This document shows positions 11,901 to 20,617 of a DNA stretch of 64,000 nt, piece by piece. The translations under genes and the position numbers were made by a program. The notes below the pieces were generated by a model. It had not been told where the DNA came from and ran no database searches. It saw only the letters and a program-made list of their open reading frames with translations. Every line of letters starts with the position of its first letter. The stretch's first letter is position 1. Source of the stretch: Mesotaenium endlicherianum (Eukaryota > Streptophyta > Zygnematophyceae > Zygnematales > Mesotaeniaceae); assembly GCA_009602735.1 (NCBI GenBank), contig WELA01002856.1, positions 164,236 to 228,235 of the forward strand, read 5' to 3'.

Positions 11901-12752
11901 GGAGTTAGGCAGCTGCTCAGCACAGCAAACCACCCTCAGACTGATGGGCAGACTGAGAGAACTAACCGAGTTCTGTAGGAAGTACTCAGAGCCTATATTA
12001 ACCAAACACAAGATAATTGGGATGACCTGTTACCTCAAATCCAGTTTGCGGTCAACAGTGCAGTGCACGCGTCAACGGGCAAAACTCCTTTTGAACTGAG
12101 CCTGGGTAGAGTCCCTAAGTCTCCTTTAGATGTGCTAGGGGAATCTTTAACTGAAGGAATTGACACTCCGGTCTCCCTCCAGTTAACCCAGGAGTTTGCT
12201 GACACCCTGTCAGAAGTCCAACAAAACCTGTACAAAGCCCAAGAAAACCAACAAAAATACGCTAATCAACACCGTCGGGAGCTGACATTTTCTATGGGCA
12301 ATTTAGTCAAACTGCATTCTCAGCACCTGTACCTCCCTGGTGTGGTCAAGACTAAGCTTGGCCCTGTCTGGGTCGGTCCATATTCGGTAGTGCGTCGTGT
12401 CGGTCAGAATGCTTACAAATTGAACATGTCAGCGGACTACAAGGGTCACCCGGTCTTTAATGTCTCCTTCCTGGAACCATACATCAAAGGTGATACACTG
12501 TTTACAGGTCGGTCACCTGTCCAACCGGGACCGGTCCCCGCTATGCGGGACGGCGACCCTGAGGAATATGAGGTCGATGAGATTTTAGACGCTCGCTCGG
12601 TCCGTCGATCGTCTAAATATGTCATGAAGTACCTCATCCGATGGAAGGGTTACGATGCCTCTAGAGACACTTGCGAATTTAAAGACCATTTGACTAATGC
12701 CAAAGGGACGTTGAAACGGTTCCACCTTCGGGCGGCTGGAGCACCTCCCTAA
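8964..12752 (+). pseudogene. pol: pol of element A, disrupted (protease, RT, RNase H, integrase, chromodomain)
   Basis: Nearly identical to element B pol. Readable parts: protease [11 protein letters not shown] near 9276; RT with VDYRALN near 10080 and FLDDILIFS near 10375; RNase [14 protein letters not shown] near 10813; integrase HHCC zinc region near 11455-11585; integrase core with [12 protein letters not shown] near 11934; C-terminal chromodomain near 12565-12730. Damage relative to B: TGG to TAG at 10901, a 4-bp loss near 11145 that shifts frame, a 9-bp in-frame loss near 11255, TAG at 11872, a 1-bp loss near 11886, TAG near 11977 and a 6-bp in-frame loss near 12150. Confidence 0.93.
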
Positions 12753-12838
12753 CAGTTATTTCAGTTGACACGGGAAGGTGACAGGAGGTCCTGTCTCCAT
12801 TTAAGTTGGAGGGGAAAATATATGACAGTTAGTGTGCG

Positions 12839-13580
12839 TGAAAGGGGCAAGGTGCCCTAGTGGAAGCGTAGTGACTCACAAGGAACAAAGCTAGTTGCAA
12901 TCATACTCAAGAGTGCGGCATATTACTAACAAAGCTTAGGAAAAATACTCAACATTTTGAGTAGCAAGAAACTGCTCACAAATGATGTAGAATGAAAGGC
13001 CTTGTCATTACAAACCCGTAGAAATTTACAGAAGTGAAAATCTGATAAGAAACAAAGAAGTTATGCCTATTTATAATTTTCTGCCTAAGTGCTCCTCCCT
13101 AGGAGGAAGCTACGGATTTTCCTAAGTGTTCGTCAAATCGTCCCTTCCTGAATATTTGTGAGTAAGCCAGATCAGTCTAGTCTGACGTGTCGGGCCGAAT
13201 TGACGTTCACATACATGCATCGACAGTACTAGAATATTCTATCTTAGACGCGCTAGGCTAAACCGAAACTTCTAGGTAAATCGACCTAGTCGGCACTCTG
13301 CGTCAGTCGAACTTACGTGAAGGTTCGAGTTCATTCTAACGGGCCAGATCGCTTGACGCTGTCGATCAATCCGACGGTCGCGCTCACCGCGAATTAAGGA
13401 CAGTCGTCAACCGACCTCATAACTAATTAAACTTCAGAAATCCGTAACTCTCTCAATACTTGACCAAATTCGATGAACTTTATATCAAATTGACCACCAA
13501 AATGCATTTCATACTATTATACAATCAAAACATACTTTCATGAAACTCAAAAATGCACGTTATAAACCTATGACCTTACA
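12839..13580 (-). mobile_element. Solo LTR of the element C family, reversed, inside element A
   Basis: 742 bp, the reverse complement of the element C LTRs (30709-31452, 36122-36865), running from tgaaaggggc to gaccttaca. Flanked by a perfect 5-bp duplication gtgcg (12834-12838, 13581-13585). The lack of an internal region points to LTR-LTR recombination after insertion. It lies between pol and ORF3. Confidence 0.95.
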
Positions 13581-13603
13581 GTGCGAGAGCGAGAAAGGGA
13601 CAG

Positions 13604-13687
13604 TTATGTGAACCCTAAGTGTCAGCATAGTGACAGACGGGACGATTATGTGAATCCTAAGTGTCAGCATAGTGACAGAGGGGACAG
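13604..13687 (+). repeat. Two-copy 42-bp tandem repeat
   Basis: The unit beginning ttatgtgaa(c/t)cctaag occurs at 13604 and 13646 with about two changes, within the pol-ORF3 spacer of element A. Element B has no such duplication at the matching place. Confidence 0.75.
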
Positions 13688-13935
13688 CCTGGCCCACATA
13701 AAGCACCTTTGGCTGAAGGAAAAAGGGCCTCGCACAGCAATATATCACATAACACACCTGAAAACACATTCACACGGTTATGTTTAGCGCACCGCAACTA
13801 CGTCAACTTCTAGCAATCACCTTGTAAGGTAAAGGGGAACGAATATACCATACTAATACAAACTTACTCTCTTTCTGCAACTCCTATGACTAAGGTCGAT
13901 ATCCTACTGACTTGTGCCCTGGTTACATGTGCAGA

Positions 13936-15395
13936 ATGGCTCCCACCACACAAAAGGAGGACAGGAAGCGCAAGGCAGAAGAAGCCAGGAGGACAATGGA
14001 GCAATACCAGAAGGAGCTGGCGGCGACGTCCCTCACCAGGAGAGAACAAGAAAGGGTCCGCAAACAACAAGAGGCGGCAAAAGAAGGAGAGAAGAAGAAG
14101 GATCAGGAAGCGGAAAACCTCAGGAAAGCTGAGGAGGAGAGACATGAGAAACAACAAGAAGAAGCGGCAGCGCCAGAGGAGGAGAGAAGGAAAAAGGCTG
14201 AAGCGGATTGGCAGAAGAGCTTGGCCACTTACAGGTATACTGTGGTGGGTGGCCAAAACTTTGATAACCTGAAAGAAGCATTGTTGGAAGCCCAGGAGAT
14301 CAACAGGCTGGAACAGACAACACTGCTACAGGGGGAAGAAGCTGCAGCACTGGATAGGTACATCGAGACACACACTGGTGTGGTCCTCTACGAAGATTAT
14401 GCCAAGATGGTGGGCTATACAGCAGAGCAGGCCCGGTATCTCGCAGATGATTCAGAGGACAAGCCGGTCCCCATACCGAGAATAGTGGGAGATCAGAGAC
14501 TCATCCGGATGGTGAGCATGCGGCCCGATAGCTTTAAGGATACGGTATTCTACCTCACACTACTGCCAGCTTACAATGAAGTTGAGAGAAGGAGCTGGGA
14601 GTACTTGGCCAGGGAAGCAGGACAGCAGATGTTCTCTCCCCACTGGTTCCCATGTAGACTGAGAAAGGCTGAGCATGGACCCCAGTACTACTAGCAGCCA
14701 ACAAACTGGAGGTGGAAAACCGTCACAAACAAAAAGCAGGAGTGTGACCGAGCCCAACCAGACGATTTCCACTATGGCCTAGACGGCTACCTCATCCTAC
14801 CACCTCACATTGCCCCTTGGGACCCAGGCTGAATGGCTGCCTGAGCAATATAAATGCAGAGACCAAAGAGCACAGGAGGAGGGGGAGAGACTACTTCTCT
14901 AAGGGAAGCATGCCTTCGTCAAATGGGCGAAGAATGCAGGCCGGATTGATATCAGCAGGCTGAAGGTCAAGCAACCTACAGCGCACCCTTAGAAAGGGAG
15001 GTCAATAGACTACTCCATGTCTACCAGGGAGCAGGACGACCTAGTGGACGAGACTCCTACTCTCTCAGAGGAGGAGGATGAGGAGGAGGAAGGAGAAGAA
15101 CAAGGCAGGGGAAGAAGCTGATCTGACTGTACTTGGCAGCAGACACAGGCAGAAATCCCCAGAGGACAGGGGTGCTAGGAGAGGGACACGCGGGGTAGCC
15201 AGAGTTATGCCGGCCTCCCCCTTCGCTCAAGGACATGTACCTCTTGCCAATGTATTTCAGCATCCTACTGGAATGCCTGTCTATGTGGGGATCAACACCC
15301 AAGTGGGTGAAGAGCAGGCTACCATCCTTCGTTCTCGTCGAGGTCCAACTTTAGAACAAACGGGGTTCTTTAGAAGGCCAGCTGACAGACCTTGA
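13936..15395 (+). pseudogene. ORF3 of element A, broken: unknown retroelement protein
   Basis: Opens at ATG 13936 (MAPTTQKEDRKRKAEE). It has a Lys/Glu/Gln-rich region of about 90 residues with coiled-coil character, then a core beginning YRYTVVGG and containing DYAKMVGYT, RMVSMRPDSFKD and YNEVERRSWEYLARE. A TAG at 14692-14694 ends the open frame, but matches to element B continue in decayed form (LPPHIAPWDPG near 14795). The C-terminal motif ASPFAQGHVPLANVFQHP is at about 15210-15265. Element B carries the homologue in the same place, about half identical by eye. I recognise no family. The position is that of env in retroviruses, but no signal peptide or membrane segment is visible. Confidence 0.8.
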
Positions 15396-15537
15396 GGGCT
15401 GTCCAGATCTAGGTCCAGATCTCAGTCTCCTGATCCTGAAGCCCCAGGAACAACCCCCTTGGTGACAGGCTGAAGAGGCAGTCAGTGGGGGAGGCTGGTC
15501 AGGTTCGGTTCCCTTATTTAAGACTTCTGCAGTTTAA

Positions 15538-15572
15538 TGTTGTCGAGGCGACAACAAGTTAAGTTGGAGGGA
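15538..15572 (+). promoter_or_regulatory. Hairpin and polypurine tract of element A
   Basis: A perfect 8-bp stem (tgttgtcg, loop agg, cgacaaca) at 15538-15556 is followed by the polypurine tract aagttggaggga at 15561-15572, one base before the 3' LTR. Element B has the same pair. The tract is the expected primer for plus-strand DNA; the hairpin's role is unknown. Confidence 0.75.
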
Positions 15573-15573
15573 T

Positions 15574-16293
15574 TGTAATGAATTAGTACATTAGTAGATA
15601 TAATATTCACTTAAATATAATAGGTAGTTAACTTAAGCCTGCTGAACTCTAGTTAATAATCAGTCTGCTGGACTTCATATTTTATATTAGTTTAATGACT
15701 TAGCCGGAAGCAGCAGGCTGAAGTCAACTTAGGTCAGCTTGCTGACACTTTCTTTGTCAGCAAGCTGACTTCCGTACTCGGTAGCAGCAAACTGCCTGGA
15801 TATGCATCTAAGTGTGATATGCTAGATGAATGGCCAGATGACATCCCTATGATGGATGGCGATTCGGGATGATGGGAGATGGCGGTGGATTTGATTAACC
15901 GAGGTCCTACCAACGCGGTTAGCTCTCGGGTAGGCGGTGCCATCGCACTGGCCGTTGAACAGTAAACTCATTCCATGTACATATGCTAGGCATTGCTCTT
16001 GAGTTCGGCATTTGGAAACGAGGTCAACATTTTTGTACAGCTTACTGAGAGAGATCTGAAGCCATGGCTAGAAGTCTTTGATACGTACTGTCTTCCAACC
16101 TTGCTTATGTATGAGTTTACTGATTGCATTATTGATGCTAGTTTACTTGCATTTGGCTTACGAGTAGTATTCACTGCTAGTGTGTGGTCTTTTGCTGTTA
16201 ATTCAATTATCAAAAAATACCATAAAGGTTACTTGCTAATATAAAGATCTTTATTATTTGTTAATCGCCTAATTGGTAAGTCGATTCATTTCA
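15574..16293 (+). repeat. 3' LTR of element A
   Basis: 720-bp copy of the LTR at 2670-3390, starting tgtaatga and ending ttcatttca, followed by the tcgtt duplication. Confidence 0.92.
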
Positions 16294-17432
16294 TCGTTGA
16301 CACTGAGGGCTTTTCTCAGCATTTCAACGTGAGTTAAAAAAGATCATGTGATTGGTCGAAACGCGCAAGATGGCCCTTTGAGGGCCACTCCCGGCACCCG
16401 ACTTAGGCCAAGGAACTCCTTGGCCCGGTCGACGGCCTCCACCTTGACCGCATCTGCAAGATCGGCGGACGGGGGACGTTCTGACGATTTTCCCTAACGA
16501 TTTCCCTTAACAATTTGTAACTCATAGCTGCTGGCGTCCTTCACGACAGCAGCGAGCGACCTGATTGGCCAAGGTAGATCCGCCCGGCCGACACAATAAA
16601 TTATGACAAACGCGAATTCGTGCAAATTCGCGTCAAGGTACGTTAACGGACCGTGAATGTACCAGCAAAAAGATGCGCCTCGGATCGTAACCAATCGGAA
16701 TTGCTGACAATTGGTTGCAAGCCCAAGCGAACCATGTTGTGCAATTGTCACGTTATGCTGACCAATCAACGAGCAACGTGGGACGACGACTTACCAGGCC
16801 CACATCGATTTAGTGAACTTGGAAATAAATTCAAAATTGCAACATGTACTGAAGCTCATTTGTGGAAGTCAACCTCAACTTTTTTGAACTTATTGATACA
16901 CATTAACATTATTTGCAAAATCGGTCAATTGAATCCACCAATCAGAACGAAGTGGTCAATTTCCTCGACCACTTTCGGAAAATGACCATTTTTCGAATGG
17001 CTTCCATACTTAGTCAATTCTTCAGCAATTTTGGCACTGGTGAAGATTTGTTTCGAGACACAATATTCGCCAGTGAGCGTAGAAATACCATCTTCGCCTG
17101 TGGTGAAGATGCCATTTTCTCCACCTTTGCCTGGTTATCGAAGAAAAAATATGTCTACGCCTTGGCCGGAGATGGGTGGAGATCCAGTTCTGGGGCGTTT
17201 TTGGACGTTTGGGCCAAAACCAGTCTCAGAGTGTACCCGATACAAGTCGTAATGCAATGACCACACGCAAAAGAGACGTGTGCAAATATTTGCTCTTTTC
17301 CGTCCCTGTGATGATGCAAAGTCCATTCGCTCACCATGTGTTTTACGCTAGCTAAGGCAAGTATTGACACCACACGACTTCAAAGACGTACGCTTCACGA
17401 GGACGTTAAGTTCTTTTTAGAGCCGGGAGGAG
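16294..17432. other. Spacer, probably the internal 3' part of an older retroelement
   Basis: No intact gene. The last 50 bases can be read as FFLEPGGV followed by a stop, then a purine-rich tract (gccgggaggag) and the LTR-like start at 17433, which resembles the 3' end of a gypsy pol. Short open frames at 16650-17260 look random. Confidence 0.35.
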
Positions 17433-18384
17433 TGTAACGATCTGAGCTCTTTATGTAGTGATTTGAGTTATTATACATTAGTTTGCATATATTTTAATGT
17501 TTTCAAATATATTTGAAGTCGTATGGTGTGGAGTCAAGTGTGTAGGTACTCTAGTAACTTGGTTCATGTCCTTTGAACCTTCCAAGGCATTTTCGAAGTT
17601 AGAGGAAAGACCTAGAAGAACTCCATGTGGCAAAAGTCAGATGTGCCATTTTTAAGTCAAAAGGACATGTGTACATTATTCTAGAAAGAGGTGGCAAGTT
17701 TTGGGATGTGTTGGGTGCCAACACATCAACATACACCTTCCTAGAAATTACTTATGTAGCAAGTATATAAACAAGAGCTAGAACATAGAAAGACATTCCA
17801 GAATCACTCTTGTACTTGCCAAAATCCAGAAATATATTAACTTTCAAGAAGCCATCTCTCTTTCAAGAAGCTACCACTTGTGTTCAAAGATCCTTGTCTT
17901 GAACAGATAAAGTATTCTGTTTTACTAAGTACTTTATCTATCTGTTTCACTACACTTTAGGCGTATTTGGGACATTTTCCTGATCACCTAACAAACGTTA
18001 TCGTAATTATCCATATATTTATTGATAAATGATTGCATCTTCATGAATTAATCGACACAAGCATGTGCCGACTAATTTCTGGTCCATTGGCGAAACGACC
18101 AAGATGCTATTGCAAAAAGCATCGTAAAGTAAGTCGATTATTTCGCAATAGTACAACATAATAAATCATTACATTAGCTTGATTGATTATGAAGGAACAA
18201 CTTATTTATTTGATGATTAATTAACTTATTATGACTTTCGTTATTTCGGATAATGACAGTCATTGTTTTGGTTAATGACTGTCGTTAACCCGTAAGAAAA
18301 ACCATTTGAAAGAGGTCCAAGGGAGCCACCGATTGATTCCGCTATGTACATTGTGTTATGAAGTATAATACAAAAGTACATAGC
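17433..18384 (+). repeat. Putative 3' LTR of a further retroelement (F)
   Basis: Starts tgtaacgatctgagc right after a polypurine tract, has a tatataa box at about 17764-17770 and no long frame. The right end cannot be placed because no second copy is in the window, and element B is inserted at 18385. The assignment rests on the polypurine tract, TG start and TATA box only. Confidence 0.4.
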
Positions 18385-19104
18385 TGTAATGAATCAGTAT
18401 ACTGGTTGATATAATATTCATTTAAATAATATAGTTAAATAAGTTCAGCCTGCTGAACTCTAGTTAATAATCAGTCTGCTGGACTTTATACTTAATATCA
18501 ATTTAATGACTTGGCCGGAAGTAGCAGGCTGAGGCCACCTTAAGTCAGCTTGCTGACACATTCTTTAACAGCCAGCTGACTTCCGTACTCGGTAGCAGCG
18601 AACTGCCTCAATATGCATCTAAGTGTGGTATGCTAGATGAATGGCCACATGACATCCCTATGATGGATGGCGATTCGGGATGATGGGAGATGGCGGTGGA
18701 TTTGGTTAACCGAGGTCCTACCAACGTGGTTAACTCCCGGGTAGGCGGTGCCATCGCACTGACCGTTGAACAGTAAACTCATTCCATGTACATATGCTAG
18801 GCATTGCTCTCGAGTTCGGCATTCGGAAACGAGGCCAACTCTCTTGTACAGCTTACTGAGAGAACTCTGAATCCAAGGCGAGAAGCCATTGATACGCACT
18901 GTCTTCTAACCTTGCTTATGTATGAGTTTACTGATTTGCATCATTGATGCTAGTTTACTCGCATTTGACTTACGAGTATTATTCCCTGCTAGTGTATTGT
19001 CCTTTGCCGTTTAACTAGTTAACGGAAATACCATAAAGATTACTTGCTGATATAAAGATCTTTATTAATTGTTAATCGCCTATTTGGTAAGTCGATTCAT
19101 TTCA
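18385..19104 (+). repeat. 5' LTR of element B
   Basis: 720 bp, tgtaatga to ttcatttca. U3 holds a run of dyads (ttcagcctgctgaa near 18446, tcagcttgctga near 18545). A gatataaagatc TATA-like box lies near 19050, close to the 3' end, implying either a very short R-U5 or a promoter elsewhere. Confidence 0.93.
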
Positions 19105-19105
19105 G

Positions 19106-19117
19106 TGGTATCGGAGC
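19106..19117 (+). promoter_or_regulatory. Primer binding site of element B
   Basis: tggtatcggagc one base after the LTR, identical to the primer sites of elements A and C and resembling the initiator tRNA-Met type. Confidence 0.8.
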
Positions 19118-19138
19118 AGTTATCACAGTCTTCTTTGT

Positions 19139-20617
19139 ATGGTAAGGACAAGGTCTCAAACTAGCAACTCCCGAGACATGGAGAACCAGGATAACGAGAA
19201 TGTCGAAAACCAGGCGGAAAGCCATGTAGCGGGAAACCGTACCTATTCGGAAGCAGTAGCGGATACTGCAGCTAGGGAGGCTGCAGATGAGGCAGCTGCT
19301 ATTGCCTCAGTCGCAGCTCAGCAAGCTGAGGAGGAGATAGCCAGACTAGAAGCTGAACAAGTAGCAAAGGCCGCTGAAGATATACAAAGGAGGGAAGGAC
19401 AGCCAGCTGACGAGCGCACTGTTGAAGAACTTATGGCATCAAGGGCCAATGTTCTGAACCCACCTCCTGCCGTACAACTCAATGTACCCCTAGGTCAAAT
19501 ACGTGACCGGCTGAATGCGGCAGGAATTGCTGCTGCAGGAGCAAGAGGGATTGTTGAGGACACTACTCAGCGAGTAGATGCCAATGCTGCTGCTGCATTT
19601 GCTAATCTACCACCCCAAAATGTAGACTTGGGAGCATTGTTCGTTCAGATGCAGTCGCAAATGGCGACCATGTATCAGTCCCAGCAGGAGGACAAAAGAA
19701 TCATAATGTCCCTACTCCGGGACAGAGACCAACTGGGGTCTCACACCACTAGTGGTGGTGGCCGAGGGCCTAGTAAGCCCAAGCCGAAACCTCCCCAGGA
19801 CTATGATCCTGAGGGAAACAGAAAATATTACCTGATCAAGTTTCTCGCGGATGTTGAGCAGTGGCTGGAGAACTACCCAGAACTGCAAGATTACGAGAAG
19901 GTCAGGCACACCGGTGCGCTACTGAAAGGCAGTGCCGCAGACTGGTGGCTTTACTGGAAGGAAGAGCGTAAGGCTCGGCAACTCGGTGACCCTACGTGGG
20001 TAGAGTTTGTCGAGAAGTTGCATGAGAAGTTTGATGTCATCAACCAGCAGGAGAAAGCTATCTATGCGATGATCTCCCTGACACTGAAGCAGACCACTTC
20101 AGTTGCTGAGTTTGCTCAAAAGTTCCAAGAGAACATGATGAAGCAGCCTGATTTGCCAGAACGGTATAGGATAGCATACTTCAGGTATGGCTTGAAATCC
20201 GAGGTCTCTGGTCATTTTGCTGAGAAAAAGTATGAGAAACTGGCTGACTTGATCCAGGATGCTGACGCCTGGGATCAGCAGCAGTTCAATCACAAGCGCC
20301 AGAGTAACGCTTTGGTGTCTAAGATTGTCAAAAAGCCCCACGGTTCCTACAATGCAGTTGAAGGAGACCAGGCTGAGGATAATCAGGGTGATGAATATGA
20401 GTATGAGTACAATGCTATTCAGTCTAGAGGTAGAGGTGGTCCCTCTCGAGGTGGCTATGGAAGGGGTGGTGGTAGGACTAAGCCGAGACCAGCCTCAGCA
20501 AAATCTACTTGCTACCATTGTCAGCAGAAAGGCCACTACAGAGAACAGTGTCCGGTCAAGCACCTGCCTAAGGTCGAGAGAAAAGACCAGCCTTTAAAAG
20601 ACAGCAACAGTCAGTAA
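19139..20617 (+). CDS. gag: Gag of element B
   Basis: 492 residues, intact. An N-terminal Ala/Glu-rich helical region (about 30-120) is followed by the retrotransposon gag (capsid) domain (about 225-405), an RG-rich linker ([17 protein letters not shown]) and a CCHC zinc knuckle [14 protein letters not shown] near residue 460 that should bind RNA. It would form the particle in which the element is reverse transcribed. The stop TAA at 20615 lies after a slippery heptamer at 20593, where -1 slippage would give Gag-Pol. Confidence 0.93.
   Translation: MVRTRSQTSNSRDMENQDNENVENQAESHVAGNRTYSEAVADTAAREAADEAAAIASVAAQQAEEEIARLEAEQVAKAAEDIQRREGQPADERTVEELMASRANVLNPPPAVQLNVPLGQIRDRLNAAGIAAAGARGIVEDTTQRVDANAAAAFANLPPQNVDLGALFVQMQSQMATMYQSQQEDKRIIMSLLRDRDQLGSHTTSGGGRGPSKPKPKPPQDYDPEGNRKYYLIKFLADVEQWLENYPELQDYEKVRHTGALLKGSAADWWLYWKEERKARQLGDPTWVEFVEKLHEKFDVINQQEKAIYAMISLTLKQTTSVAEFAQKFQENMMKQPDLPERYRIAYFRYGLKSEVSGHFAEKKYEKLADLIQDADAWDQQQFNHKRQSNALVSKIVKKPHGSYNAVEGDQAEDNQGDEYEYEYNAIQSRGRGGPSRGGYGRGGGRTKPRPASAKSTCYHCQQKGHYREQCPVKHLPKVERKDQPLKDSNSQ
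20593..20599 (+). promoter_or_regulatory. Gag-Pol -1 frameshift heptamer
   Basis: In the gag frame the bases read cc[T TTA AAA] gac, a canonical X_XXY_YYZ slippery site. The gag codons are TTA (20594) and AAA (20597). After a -1 slip the frame reads TTT AAA AGA and stays open into protease. Gag stops 18 bases later. A downstream pairing element was not checked. Confidence 0.75.

Larger units (their letters stand above)
2670..16293 (+). mobile_element. Element A: Ty3/gypsy chromovirus, complete but decayed and interrupted
   Basis: Bounded by TG...CA LTRs and flanked by a perfect 5-bp duplication (tcgtt at 2665-2669 and 16294-16298). Order: LTR, primer site, gag, [piggyBac], pol with protease, RT, RNase H, integrase and chromodomain, [solo LTR], ORF3, polypurine tract, LTR. 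Length is 13.6 kb because of a 3.3-kb piggyBac, a 0.74-kb solo LTR and a gag amplification. Its LTRs differ from each other more than those of element B, so it is older. It cannot encode working Gag or Pol as it stands. Confidence 0.92.

Noticed and set aside
13864-14256. Minus-strand membrane-like protein rich in Leu and Phe
   Set aside because: It is the complement of the Lys/Glu-rich ORF3 coiled-coil region; such codons read as Leu/Phe on the other strand.
14739-15560. Possible separate host gene near the end of element A
   Set aside because: The fragments (LPPHIAPWDPG, GHVPLANVFQHP) match successive parts of element B ORF3, so they are decayed ORF3.
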